Shown here one piece after another: positions 11,454 to 22,449 of a stretch of DNA of 64,000 nt. Position 1 is the stretch's first letter. The number at the start of each line of letters is the position of its first letter. The DNA is from Sisyra terminalis (taxonomy: Eukaryota > Arthropoda > Insecta > Neuroptera > Sisyridae): contig OY292279.1 of assembly GCA_958496175.1 (NCBI GenBank), positions 15,624,001-15,688,000 on the forward strand, read 5' to 3'. Under the pieces are notes generated by a model, which ran no database searches, was not told where the DNA came from, and worked only from the letters and a program-made list of their open reading frames with translations. The position numbers and the translations under genes are program-made.

Positions 11454-11907
11454 TGTAACAGAAAGGGACAAAGTCTGTCTCTCTCTTTGTGCCATACATG
11501 CACGCGATTGGCTGAGTGACTTCTATCTCTTTCCCACCAATGCGAACGTACATATAGACTGTTCTAGAAACATCTAGTAGGTGGTGGAACGTTGGCGAAC
11601 ATTGGAGTATATTCTAGAATGGTGGGTTGCGGGTATATAAGGCGCTCAGTTCAAGTCAACAGAACAGTTCTGTATCGAAGTTCTCTTTGAATTTCCGTTA
11701 CAACAAAGCGATTATTATTGTGATTGCTATTTAAAAGTGATTATTGTCATTTACGTGATTGTTTTGACAAATGCAATTGTATAATAAAAAGTGTATGCGA
11801 GTGTAATAAAAAAGTGATTGTTAAGTGTAAAAGTGATTATTTATTTCCAAAAGAAATTAAAAAAACGAATAAACGCCATCTAAATAGTTTTGAGACGTCA
11901 CGTTACA
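11454..11907 (+). mobile_element. Solo LTR of a Ty3/Gypsy-type retrotransposon (copy 1)
   Basis: Starts TGTAAC and ends GTTACA (6-bp terminal inverted repeat), flanked by a 4-bp duplication ATAA (11450-11453 and 11908-11911). It matches 38721-39201 on the other strand. No internal retrotransposon sequence lies next to it, so it is a solo LTR left by recombination between two LTRs. It carries TTCTAGAA at 11562-11569 and 11612-11619, a CTCTCTC run near 11480 and a TATATAA box at 11634-11640: the layout of a heat-shock promoter. Short frames after the TATA box are not evidence of a protein. Confidence 0.8.
11562..11640 (+). promoter_or_regulatory. Heat-shock-like promoter inside solo LTR 1
   Basis: Two TTCnnGAA heat-shock-factor type inverted pairs (11562-11569, 11612-11619) lie upstream of TATATAA (11634-11640), with CT-repeat (GAGA-type) sequence further upstream. 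The same order is kept in LTR copy 2. Activity in stress is inferred from motif layout only. Confidence 0.55.
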
Positions 11908-11911
11908 ATAA

Positions 11912-12793
11912 ATTAATTGCTATTATAATTATTTGTAGCTAAGAATTTTTTACTTTTCTGCTTTGCAAAGTGATTTCTGAACGGTAAATAAAATACTTTT
12001 TCTTTAAAAAAATTAAAAATTGTATTAAAATATATGTTACCACACTAAATTTTAAATATTACAAATGGTTTCATTTTTTAAAATTTAGTTAGAACAATTT
12101 AAACAGCCTTACTATTTGTGATTAAATTCATTTATCATAGGAAAACGTTTGTGGGGTTTTGAAGTTTCCTTACTGTGACGTCATTTTATTTCGATCCAAT
12201 GGAAGCTCGTTTTAGGCATTTTTAATTTAACAATTGATTTGTAATTTTTAATGAATATTTCTTAGATTTCTTCAAGTAAAGTTATAAATTAATAGCTGCA
12301 TTATGTTTTGATATTATTTTTGAACATTTCAAATTATTGTTAGAACATGTGTTTTAGATGTTTTATTGCCCAAGCACTGTAATAAGAATTCTTTGGGAAA
12401 GACACCATATTCTTTTGTAATTGAGACCTAAAATTATAAAAAAATATTCTTATTTTAATGTTGTTCAAATGTTAACTAACTTTAAAACCCGTCTGTAGAA
12501 ATAAAAGTCAATTTTTGATATGAAAGAAAATACCGTAGTCTTCTTTATGATACTTTTGTAATATCAACATTATATATTATTCGATGTTAGGTTAAGTAAA
12601 GAGGCTAAAACATATCTTAAGCTATAGTTAAACTGATAGATATACTATTTAAGTGTAACAAATGACGCTTGTTATCGTTCAAACAATTGTTATTCTGTAA
12701 CCACTGGGTATTTTTTTCTATCTGTTTTTTTTTTCTTTGATTTGAATATATTTTATAATTCCTGGTTGCTCTCATCCATGGTGTGGTAAATAG
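11912..12793. other. Intergenic, no feature recognised
   Basis: AT-rich sequence between the solo LTR and the next hairpin repeat; nothing supportable seen. Confidence 0.35.
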
Positions 12794-13029
12794 TTAATAA
12801 TATTCTTGGGAACATGGATTTAAATAATAAGACGTTATTTTTTTAATTATCACGTTTCGTTGGTATTTATTTCCAACTTCTTCAGGAGTTTATACTTGTG
12901 TAATTTAAAATTGTGTTATTATGTTTTAGTTCTCCTGAAGAAGTTGGAAATAAATACCAACGAAACGTTGACATAATTTGAAAAATAACGTCTTATTATT
13001 TAAATCCAAGTTCCCACGAATATTATTAA
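12794..13029. repeat. Hairpin repeat with paired hammerhead-like cores
   Basis: An inverted repeat centred near 12911. Each arm carries, reading outward, CTGAAGA - GTTGG/CCAAC stem - GAAACG (plus 12935-12966; minus 12854-12885). Past the plus core, CGTT can pair with AACG just before TC (AACGTC), the position of stem III and the cleavage site in a type I hammerhead. The two arms differ in the loop after GAAACGT, so this is not a recent perfect duplication. Confidence 0.7.
12935..12966 (+). other. Best-formed hammerhead-like core
   Basis: CTGAAGA (fits CUGANGA), a 5-bp stem GTTGG/CCAAC closing an A/T loop, then GAAAC. The downstream CGTT...AACG-TC could be stem III plus the UC cleavage dinucleotide. 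A stem I between the sequence before 12935 and the sequence after the TC is not evident. Confidence 0.5.
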
Positions 13030-13331
13030 TTATATTTTATAATATTTAAATATTCGTATTATCAAGTTCCAAGGTAAATTGACGTAATGTGTGCCAGTTC
13101 GATTTGGATAATCATTGAATAAGAATTGTCACTAGAAACGGGACAATTGTATCTTAGGAATGTGCTACAATTTTAAAAATTTTAAGTTACCAACTCTCCA
13201 AAGTATAATTCACAGAATACTTTATTTTTCATTTTCGTATTAAAATATAATATAAATTAGTTATAAATTTAGAATAAATCTACTTAAAATAAGAGTGTTT
13301 GCAATTTTGTGGCCATCATCCTGTCGAAAAC

Positions 13332-16300
13332 TTATTGAGAATTTGAGTGATCTCTTAACTGTAAATTCAATCGAATTCCATACTCAGACATCATTCGCAG
13401 AGGGTTTTTCAAAAACGTGATTGGAATTTGAGTATTTTGCGTTACGGTAACGTCAAACTTGGCTAGTAAATGGAAAAGAGCTGCTTTGATTTGCATCAAT
13501 CCGAAACGGGAACCTATATTAAACGAAATATGAATTAAAATTTGGTGCACAAAAAATAAATATGAATCGGGCGAAAAATTTTTTTTTCTCAATTAATATT
13601 TGAAAATAGATATATAAGTATTTAAAAACAATATTGGCTCGAAAGTATACGAGATAGTAAGTGTTTCCTTTTATAAGTACTTTGATTCTGTTAGTTTTAG
13701 GACTTATGAGCCGGATGCGTCTCAGTAGACTCATAGTTTGGCTCTTGAGTAGTTTAAAAGTAGATTTTAAAATATTATTTTTCAATAAATATTATCGATT
13801 AAAGAAAAAACTCAGGTTTTTTAAGATACACTTCTATTATTTGATGTTTTTTAATTTCCCAAATTGGCAACGTTTCGTTACCCATCGCAACTTCATTAAG
13901 GGTTTTGGATAACAAAAAAGTTTCAGTGCAAAGTCAACTAATAAAATTTATTAATAATTCAATTTATTTAATAGAATTTTATTTGATGAATTTGGACTGA
14001 AACTGAAACGTTTTCGTGGTCCAAGATGCATGATATAAAGTTGCTACAGACAAAAAAACGTCGCCAATTTGGAAAATTAAAAACATATAATAATATAAAC
14101 GGATCTTATACAACCTGAATTTTCTTCTTTAATTTCATAAAACGCTGAGATCTGACATTTATAATCCATATAACCGATGTAAAATCTCTTTAAAAAAATA
14201 CTATAAACTTTAAAAGGTTAAATATTAATGATTCGTTGTTTAAGTAATTTAGTGATATTTTTAAGCTTTTTATAAAAATGTTACCAAAATCAAGTTGTTA
14301 AACTAAAATATTTTTGAAAAATAAAGAAAAAAATGTTAAAATAAATTTTTAATTCCTTACCAATACAATTTCTTGGACCACTGCTGAAGGGTAGATAAGT
14401 GTAATCACGAATATTTTTACGATTTTCTTCACTAAATCGTTCAGGATCGTATTTTTCTGGATCCGGGAAATATTTAGGGTCATGATGTAGTCCATAAACG
14501 GGAATCATAATTGTTGTTCCTTTTTTAATGCTAACTGATTTATCACCTGAACGAAGTACAAAATCTTTAGTGCATAGTCGATCGTTGCTAGTTCCTGGTG
14601 GATATTTACGAAGAGTTTCTGAAAAAACAATGATCGGTTTATTGACCATAGAAAACCTTAAAAAAATTGATATCATATAAGAATAAGAATAATAGTTTTT
14701 TCGAAATTGTGTATCATTATTATTGTAACGAAAAAATATTGATATATTTTATTTAATGGACTTTTATTAGTTTTAGTGTAGTTAAAAACCTTTGAGTGTT
14801 ATAAATGGTAGATCAATAAAAAAAAACAAGTCACTAATACCTCACAAAATCATTTAATCTGCTTTCCAAATTCTGATTTATTGACATTAAAAATTTTCAT
14901 ACTTATATTATTTTCATTGTTATTTTACTTCGTTTTAAAGCAACAAAGGTCTTTTGCGAATCTAGGGTTAATAAATATCTGTAGATTTATCCGGAAATAT
15001 CGAAAATTTGCTCCAAACAAGATTCAAACTCAACACCTACCAGTTTTAGAGCGGTTACCTAGACCACTCGGCCACCAATAGGCTTAATATTTTTTTAACT
15101 CAATCTATTCTACGAATGATATTTTAAATTAAATTTTAATTTTAATAACAATTTTGCAACCTTCTGACAATATTGGCTTTCAAAAACTTCACTAAGTTTT
15201 CCGCCTTTAGATGAAATATTTTCCTTTTAGTAAAAACTTAGTGATATTTTCCCTTTGGTAAAACTATAACGATATTTACCAAGAAAAAATGAAAACAGAA
15301 ACTAAATTTGTTTTGGGAGTTGTTTTAAAAAATAACTTTAACTTTGTGACATTGTTTGATTAGATTCAAAATTATTTTTTTTTTGGATTAATTTCAATGT
15401 CTCCTTTGAATTTTTGTTGCTAAATCAAGAATGAAAATATAATTAATACATACCAGAGAAAACCATGTCCATATATTCCATTTTCCGTAGTTTGTCATAT
15501 GTGATAGAACCATTGCATTCTTCCAGAGCCTCATCAATTTCTTTCTGTAATCGCTTTTGCATATCGGGATTTAAAGCCATTTCATAAATTGTAAAGGCCA
15601 AGGCATTTGAACTTGTCTCAAATCCAGCGACAACAAACAATAAAACTTGAGCCAAAATATCATCATCGGTTAAATCTTGGGGAAAAAAAAATATAAAATT
15701 AGTTTAGGACCAATCACTTTTTCTGAAATATTACTTATTCGTGATGTTAGCTTTTTCAAATAAAGTCTGGTATCTTTTGCGGCTGAAAATTCCGTGTCTT
15801 CTTCCTCAACTTCTTCCTTAAGCTCACCCTGTCGAGCTTGCATTAGTAAATGAATCATGTCCGGTCGGAAAACTTTGGTCTTTTCACGTTCATGCAAGCT
15901 TTCGTCAACGAATTTTTTAAAATAAGCGTACACATGCTTTGGAATTAGTCCAATATTGAATAGCTAAAATGAATTTAAAATGTAATTGAGATTTTTGGAG
16001 GAAAAGAATACTAACTACCTTTAAGACTCCAGGAATTGTACATGTAAGCAAATATCTGAAGACACTAAAGTCAACAAATTTTTCTCCATTTCGATAAAAT
16101 TCACTGTTTTCTTCAGTGATTGCATTGCTTTTAATACCAAAAACACATTGAGCGATAATTTCACTGGTAAATCGGGCACACAAGTCTTGCATTTCTACTT
16201 CAATTTTACGACCAGATTTGACTTGTCTGAGCTGATTGTTGATCATTTGATCGCAACATTCCAGTACTACGCTATACATCATTCGCATTTTACTTCCCGT

Positions 16301-16820
16301 AAACATTGGACTTAACATTGATCGCATATTTTTCCAATTTTTTCCTAATCACAAGAAAATAAATAAGAGGATATTCAACTTTAATAGAAGTTTACCAACC
16401 TTTTAAGTCGAAAAGTAGTAAGCCTAAGATTGGATCAAGTTCTTCTTTGAAGAAAATATCCGAATGGTCCAGAAAAGAGTCGAATTCTTTTACGGTGACA
16501 ATCCGAATCAACTCTGGGTCCCGAACTAAAAGAACCGGTCGTGTAAAAAAGTAAACTCCGCAAAATCTGTTGAAGTTCAATCATTTAGTTTGGAAAAATC
16601 AATAAATGGAAAAAATAGCATACGGTTCATCCGGAAAATGTTTATAGACTTGATGGATTCCTTCGCTGGCGGAAATGCTTCCTGCCATTGCCATTCCACC
16701 AACAATCGGCCATGGTTTGATGTAGGGCACTTTTTTCTTTTCCCAATAATCTAGATTTTTGTTTAAATATTTATACAGAGCGTACAGGAAGATGACACTC
16801 GCAAACACTAAGATATACAT
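13332..16820 (-). CDS. Cytochrome P450, CYP9 family (locus A), complete
   Basis: A haem-thiolate monooxygenase anchored in the ER by its N-terminus; insect CYP9s oxidise plant toxins, insecticides and other lipophilic compounds with NADPH-P450 reductase. Exons (minus): 16820-16624, 16566-16400, 16344-16019, 15963-15735, 15675-15454, 14618-14361, 13513-13332, joining in frame to 526 aa. Motifs: C-helix WxxxR at about 125-129, I-helix AGFET at about 323-327, ExxR as ETLR at 381-384, PERF at 439-442 and haem loop [10 protein letters not shown] with Cys465. An upstream in-frame ATG (16850) exists, but the Met at 16820 has an A at -3, gives the same 197-nt first exon as B and E, and matches their MYI/MYV start. 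A poly-A signal on the minus strand lies at about 13226-13221. No damage is seen. The substrate cannot be read from sequence. Confidence 0.95.
13808..14135. repeat. Hairpin repeat in intron 6 of locus A
   Basis: Left arm (ACTCAGGTTTTTTAAGATAC...ATTTCCCAAATTGGCAACG) and right arm (CGTCGCCAATTTGG...GATCTTATACAACCTGAATT) are inverted copies. The left arm has a minus-strand core at about 13872-13899 (degenerate CTTAATGA, GTTGC/GTAAC stem, GAAACG). Same family as about 26200-26345 and 36770-36960. Confidence 0.65.
14960..15081 (-). mobile_element. tRNA-derived SINE (copy 1), in intron 5 of locus A
   Basis: On the minus strand, TGGCCGAGTGGTCTAGG resembles the A box of a tRNA-Leu/Ser-like promoter and GTTGAGTTTGAATCT the B box, about 40 nt apart. 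The sequence then continues into a non-tRNA tail shared with about 33265-33345. It is not a functional tRNA: the acceptor stem and anticodon arm do not fold. It probably uses RNA polymerase III promoter elements. Confidence 0.65.
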
Positions 16821-16927
16821 GGTTGAAATGTACAGTAGAAATGGGGGCATGGAATATTTATATGAAATGATAATCTACAGATAAAACGTTTATGTTATAA
16901 GTAGCGGATTTAAGACACACTTTTTGT

Positions 16928-16954
16928 GAATGATCACCTTTAAAATTATATATA
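16928..16954 (-). promoter_or_regulatory. Possible core promoter of locus A
   Basis: On the minus strand, TATATATAATTTTA (16954-16941) is followed at about 25 nt by TCATTC (16933-16928), close to the arthropod initiator TCAKTY. It lies about 110 nt upstream of the chosen start. Suggestive only; TATA-like strings are common in such AT-rich DNA. Confidence 0.3.
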
Positions 16955-16959
16955 TTTCC

Positions 16960-18350
16960 CCAATTAAAACACCATTTCAAAAAATCAAATTTCAATAACA
17001 AATAATTAACGCATTTAATCAATTTTTTATTGATAACTTTTGCAAAGTTGTTATGAAATTCATGAAACCAATTTATGATTTTTTTAAAGAGTTACACATT
17101 CCGAATCAAAAGCACCGAACAATAAATTCAATTGATAGTTTATTTGTAAGAAAAATACATATTTTTACATCAATCTTTTTAAGAGAACTATAGAAGATAA
17201 GTACATTTTATCATCAATCGAAAAGATAATTTAATTAGAACTTACTAATTGTTTAAACAAATCGAATAGTTCTTTTATTTGACCTTAAATGGAAAAGATT
17301 TCAGTTCTTTAACTCAGTATTATTTGAAAGTAGCTAAAAGTATAAAGTATTTTTTCAAAAGGCTATACTTCCTTAAAGAGTTTATTAAAACAAGTTTGTG
17401 ATGAATTTTTGTTAAAACATTTATAATACAATACATATTTTGATAGATATAAAGTTGTACTATACGTGGAATTTTTTTTCTGAATAATCATTGTTTCGAT
17501 TTATAATTGTTATAACAATCAATCCAATACTCTATTTTTGATGTAAAATCCAGTTACTTACTTATTAATATCAGAAAAGTTTAGCAAGATTTATTACAAT
17601 TCAAAAATCTATATTCTTATTTATATGCGTTGGAAATAATCTGTTTATTTATTATGAGTCAATTCTTAAATTTGTTGACCCATTTTAGGGAAGCCAATGT
17701 CTTAAAACTTGTTAAATTCATCTTTATATGTTTAATTAATCACAACTTATTTTGGAACTATATCTGCTAGTACACTTGTATTGATTTGAACTCGATAATT
17801 TGGCCGATTCTTGTAAAACCATATTTTTGACCTATGTAGCAATCAGGAAACATTGAACAATTACCAACCAAATATTAACTGTAAATATATGGCACATTAT
17901 CCAAAAAGTAAATATTTTGATTCTGATTTAAATTTTATCCCAAAATAATAATAATAACGATTGGTTTTACGCATTTAGAGTTTGGTACTGGGGATGGAAC
18001 AAAAAATGGTTGTAGAAAATATTATTTTCCCAACTACTTGTCTACAATGGTATTGAAATAATGGTGAAAATGGTTATATAAATGTTGACAAAAGACTATG
18101 TTGGTAAGTTTTCGACGATTTCAGAGCCATGTTGGAAAAAATATTGGAAAAGTCACCATAATGTGAATTCGTGGAAAATTTTAACCGGAAGTTTGCCTAC
18201 AATTAATACGTTTCACAAAAAAAATTTTCATTTTGCATTATGACGCTGTCGGGCATTTATAGATTAACTAAGTATTAATATATTTGGTCGGAAGCTCTGG
18301 AATGGGCGTTGAAAAAGAATAAATAACAAAAAGCAAAAATTTTTTCAATA
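16960..18350. other. Intergenic upstream of locus A
   Basis: No exon or terminal repeat recognised. Regulatory sequence for locus A would lie here, but I cannot point to specific sites. Confidence 0.35.
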
Positions 18351-18354
18351 TTTA

Positions 18355-18510
18355 TTTTGTTTAATTGAAATATTTTCCAATTGCATATACGGCATTCTGC
18401 CATCGATTGGGAAAATCATATGGGCTATTTTTTAAAAAATTTTCATTTGCAGAAATAATTATTACTTCTAAATCTGTATAGTATTCTTTTGGTTTTTTTT
18501 TTTTGAAGTG
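18355..18510 (-). mobile_element. Mariner transposase C-terminal remnant
   Basis: The minus strand reads, through to a stop, Y-Y-T-D-L-E-V-I-I-I-S-A-N-E-N-F and then N-R-W-Q-N-A-V-Y-A-I-G-K-Y-F, the usual C-terminal pattern of mariner transposases (RWxxCI...GxYF). It lies on the same strand as the transposase fragment at 19496-19800 and may be the other end of that copy, split by about 1 kb of other sequence. Confidence 0.55.
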
Positions 18511-18780
18511 AAAACTTCTATAGGCTCGTTTTTTGGGTTTATGAAAAATTAATGTACCTATAATTTAAGTATGATTTTACGAAAATTGTATGATAGTTTA
18601 ATTAGTCAACATACAATACATAGTTTCGTTTTTTGCAAATTGAAAATTTATAAATTTATATCTTAGAATTTCACCATTAAAAGTTTATTAAACGTTGTTG
18701 TAATATAACTATTGTTTTTTAATTTTCTCGATCTAAATCAAATTAATTAATTCAAAAAAATCATTTTGTCTTCAGACAAT

Positions 18781-19090
18781 GGTATACGAAAAAGACAACG
18801 AAATGAAGTTTTGTAGCCATTTATATTTCACCCAGAAATTCCATGAGGCAGATACGGCAATTATATTGCAGAATTTAATGATTTATACGAAAGGAGGTTC
18901 TCAAATACTTGAATAAAGATTTAGTGACAAATTTCACGATATACCTTAGATATTGTGTGGAGATTTCAATATTAACTTTACAGATAATAAAAATTTACCG
19001 ATAATTAAAATTTTATATAGAACATTAAGTTTAAGCATGTCCACTGATAAAAATACCAATGATGATATTTAGATATATTCAAATGCAAAA
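18781..19090 (+). mobile_element. Endonuclease-domain remnant (Helentron or non-LTR type)
   Basis: The plus strand, with one stop and a frame change, gives I-L-C-G-D-F-N-I-N-F followed by L-S-M-S-T-D-K-N-T. The GDFN motif is the catalytic signature of apurinic/apyrimidinic-like endonucleases found in Helentron helicase proteins and in non-LTR retrotransposons. The spacing to the T-D-x-N-T block is more like the Helentron version. No helicase is attached. Confidence 0.5.
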
Positions 19091-19495
19091 TTTTTGTAAC
19101 CAACTTTAGTTACCATTCCCCTATTATTTATTTTTAAAATATTATTAAATAATTTATAGTACAAATAGAATAAATATTGTTGAAAGAAATTATAATAATA
19201 ATGTAGACAGTTGTTGAACAACAGTATTGTTGAAAATTAAGTTTATTGAAAATTATCTAAGAATATTAACACTAACACTATATAACTAAAATACATTTAT
19301 ACTATGTCTGAATGGAATAAATTAATTTAACTCTTCTTATTAATTAAATTGTATTTATTGTATGTACTGGACTGGGGATGCGCTAAATATATCTTAATTT
19401 ATTATAGAATCGTATAAAAAATTATATAATGGCTGATAGAAGTACGGGACAATGTTAAAAGATTATAAAAGGGTATGTTAAAGGTAATAGAAAAA

Positions 19496-19800
19496 CTATT
19501 TTTTTTCTCTTAAAAACAATTCATAATTACGAAAAAGGCAATAATCTTTAGGTGAAATATCTAGTAAATATGCAAAATGCAACAAAATTTCAATTTGAAG
19601 AGAAGTAAGTTTGTCAGCTGGGATGAAAGTTTTTTGTGGTCGTTTTAAAAGTTGTTTTTTCTTTAGTTTCTTGTGCATTAAATCAATAACACGGCAGTAG
19701 GACTCCCCTGTTATGGTTTTGCCTGATTTTAGAAAAGAAAAGTGGATCACTTCTTTGGTATTCCACCATATAGTACCATAGTCTTTTTTTGGTAAAATTT
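19496..19800 (-). mobile_element. Mariner transposase remnant (central region)
   Basis: Minus-strand sequence W-W-N-T-K-E-V-I-H-F, then G-K-T-I-T-G-E-S-Y-C, and D-I-S-P-K-D-Y-C-L-F-R match the core of mariner transposases (WW...G, TIT/NxxxYC, SPxDYxLF). The last Asp of the DDD triad is present. The second can be placed in the P-A-D-K segment, but only about 22 residues separate the two instead of 34, so an internal stretch has been lost. The frame from 19750 stays open to 19496. Inactive copy. Confidence 0.75.
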
Positions 19801-19879
19801 CGGCTTTAGGAGGTATCCTGAGGATATAATCTCTACCCCTTTGCTTGGTCGTTTTCTATGGTCTTCTTAACTTTTCCTA

Positions 19880-21660
19880 TAAAATTGTACTATCCTGGCT
19901 ATATTGTTAATGACTCTAGAGGGCGTTTGTGATGCCGTTTTTTTATGGTCGTAGTTTGCAGGAAGTTTTTGCAGTTAGTTTCGTTGCATTCTTTTTATTT
20001 GTTGAAGAATCGCTTTGCTATGGCCTTCACGCAGTCCGTAATCGAGTTTATCAGGAGTTCTCTGAATTTGGCTGTTGCGTACATACCATGGGAATTTGAT
20101 TATGATTCTTAATATTGTATTTAGTATTATCTGGAGTCTGTTTATATGTTTTATATATATTTTATATAAATCGGCATCAGGATCTAGGTCCTATTATTCG
20201 ATTTGGTGGCCGGAGCTGTCGTGATGGAGATCACTCCCAGTGGAGGAATCTCTCTATGTCTCTACTTGATCACTAGGCAATTTTCTTTTTAGCCGTCTTT
20301 TATTTTGGTGCTCCAAAAGTGGCGGAATCAGAGGATTTGAGTGTTGACTCAACTATCCAAAATAATTGGTGGTACGTACGGTAATGGAGTCGGTGACTGA
20401 TGAGATATGTAAGTCTCTTCGGAGAGTCTCATTTGTGACATACCATGGAGCATCTGCCAACTGTCTCAGGATCTTTGATTGGATGGCCTCGATTAATTTA
20501 ATGCTTGACTTGCTGGCAGAGCCCCACAGCTCAATACCGTATGACCAGATTGGCACTATTACTGCTTTGTATGTAAGTAGTTTATCCTCAAGGGGAAGTT
20601 TAGATCCCCTACCCAACAGCCAGTATATCTGTTTGAACCTCTTGTTGATGTATTTTCGTTTTTGGATGATGAGAGATTTCCAGGTCAACCTCCTGTCCAA
20701 ATGAACACCAAGATATTTGACGGTATCGGACGATGGGATCTTAGTTGAGTACAGATTGACCAGAGGGCCCGTTCCTTTCCTGAGAGTGAAGGTCACTTGG
20801 ACTGATTTGGACTTATTGATAGTGGTTTTCCATTTTTCAGCCCAAGTACCCAGTAGGTTTAAATGGTGCTGGAGGTACTGAGAGGCAATCACGGCGTCCT
20901 CGTGAGTAGCCATAATCACCGTATAGTCCGTGAATGTCCCCGTCAAGGTGTTATCTGTGGTAGGCAGATCTGAGGTATATAATAAGTATAGTAGGGGCCC
21001 TAAAACACTACCTTGAGGTATTCCCGATTTAATCGGAAAGGAGTCAGAGCACTCATGGCCTACTCCTGCATTAAAGAATCGATCCTGAAGATACGATCTG
21101 AATAGTTTCCAGAGGTGAGGCATAGACTTCTTTATTTTGAAAAGCAGGCCGTCGTGCCAAGCCTTGTCGAACGCCTGGCTCATGTCTATAAATACTAAGT
21201 GCATATGTTTAAGTCCCCTAATTTGCTAAATGGGTGCTCCATATGTTAGAATTGGGCGTATAGTAGGCTTTTATAGAAGTATACCCCAGTTGGCCTTCAG
21301 GCTTGACTTCCTATTTATGATGGGATATAGTTGAGGCAGTTCTACATTAATTTTTTTTTTATTTTACTAATGAAATGCGCTTCATACTTCAATCTTACGC
21401 TTTATATGATACGCTGTCGCCATTCCAGGGAATCAATTGTTTGCCTATTTGGACTTTGTAATTTAGTGTGCTTCAATTAGGGATGAATATTTTTGTTTGG
21501 CATTTACTTGGATAAAGTTTGATAGCTCACTTCTTGAAATATTCTTTTAAATCATTAATCGATTTATGAATTTCTTCTATTGCTGTTTCTAAGCTCTGAG
21601 TAAATAGTATTATGTCGTGTGAATATCTTTTTCTATGTTTTCGTGGGTTAGGATGTCACT
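19880..21660 (-). mobile_element. Decayed Jockey-clade retrotransposon hosting a second one
   Basis: Outside the inserted element (20152-21202) the minus strand encodes another, older Jockey-clade reverse transcriptase: A-I-E-E-I-H-K-S-I-N-D-L-K-E-Y-F near 21560, T-I-R-P-I-L-T-Y-G-A-P-I near 21245, then, after the insertion, N-R-L-Q-I-I-L-N-T-I-L-R-I and P-W-Y-V-R-N-S-Q-I near 20130-20080. With the insertion and one 8-bp repeat removed, the frame runs straight through (G-L-K-H-I-N-R-L-Q). Several stops elsewhere show it is dead. Confidence 0.7.
20152..21202 (-). mobile_element. 5'-truncated Jockey-clade element nested in another
   Basis: A minus ORF (20353-21204) carries reverse transcriptase blocks: F-I-D-M-S-Q-A-F-D-K-A-W, S-G-I-P-Q-G-S-V-L-G-P-L-L-Y, and Y-L-G-V-x-L-D-R-R-L-T-W. 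The catalytic FADD box reads F-T-D-Y, so the enzyme is dead, and an AAG-to-TAG change ends the frame early compared with the copy at 3735-4473. Target duplication ATATGTTT lies at 20144-20151 and 21203-21210. The 3' end is TA-rich rather than a clean poly-A. Confidence 0.85.
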
Positions 21661-22139
21661 AATATATTAGGTTATACGATATATATCAGAATAGGATCTA
21701 TAACCTCCAGATTAAGAGGAATGCAAGGCGGAGTAGGATCTATCTTAGGCTCATTTTATTTTGTCGTGACATAAGTAAAATGGAGTTTTCATAAAGAAAG
21801 TTTTTCCATTTGTTTTCAGTTTTGATTATCAAACTTTAATCACCAAACATATATCACCAAAAATCACTAATTATTCAAAAAATATCACAACATGTATACA
21901 TACATTTTTATTAATTTGTAAAATTTAATGTATATTTAATTCTTATCGATAAAATTTAAGGATATTGAAATAGATTAAGATTTAAACACTTGAACTTAAA
22001 CATGTAACGTATTTTTTTTTATTCAATTGCCAATTTTTGATAAAACACTAATTATATGATTAAAACAAGAGATATTTTTTATCGAATTTTGTCAATTTCT
22101 ACTTTGTGAACGGCAGAATTAATATCATATCAATCTACC

Positions 22140-22440
22140 TAGTGTATGGCTAATAGAATATGCTTATACAAATGAAGAAATTTACACAAGAATTGAAGCT
22201 GCCAGAGTTTAAAAAAGAATTTGCCAAAGCGGTGCTGAAAAACATTCGCTTAATATCGCTGAATGAGTGCTGAAACAATTCTATTAGGCGAAAAATTGAC
22301 TTGCATGTATCACATTTCTACGTGGTCCTAAGTATGAGATCTTGTAGACCATTAAATAAGTTAAAATAGAGAGAAAAATGAGAATAGCCCGAAAAAACCT
22401 ATCATAATTACGGAACTTCAAACCCTGGTAGCTAGGAAGA
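22140..22440 (+). mobile_element. RTE-like retrotransposon remnant, reverse transcriptase C-terminus
   Basis: The plus strand read in mixed frames gives I-Y-T-R-I-E-A-A-R-V, then L-R-G-P-K-Y-E-I-L, then K-I-E-R-K-M-R-I-A-R-K-N-L and L-R-N-F-K-P-W, the order seen at the C-terminus of RTE-type endonuclease-reverse transcriptases common in beetles. Heavily decayed. Confidence 0.55.
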
Positions 22441-22449
22441 TTTGGAAGA

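Noticed and set aside
14960..15081. A functional tRNA-Ser/Leu gene on the minus strand
   Set aside because: Only the A- and B-box regions look like tRNA; acceptor and anticodon stems do not pair, and the tail is shared with a second copy, so a SINE fits better.
20366..20704. Plus-strand 112-aa frame (and the similar one at 3967-4173)
   Set aside because: Antisense shadows of the Jockey reverse transcriptase on the minus strand.
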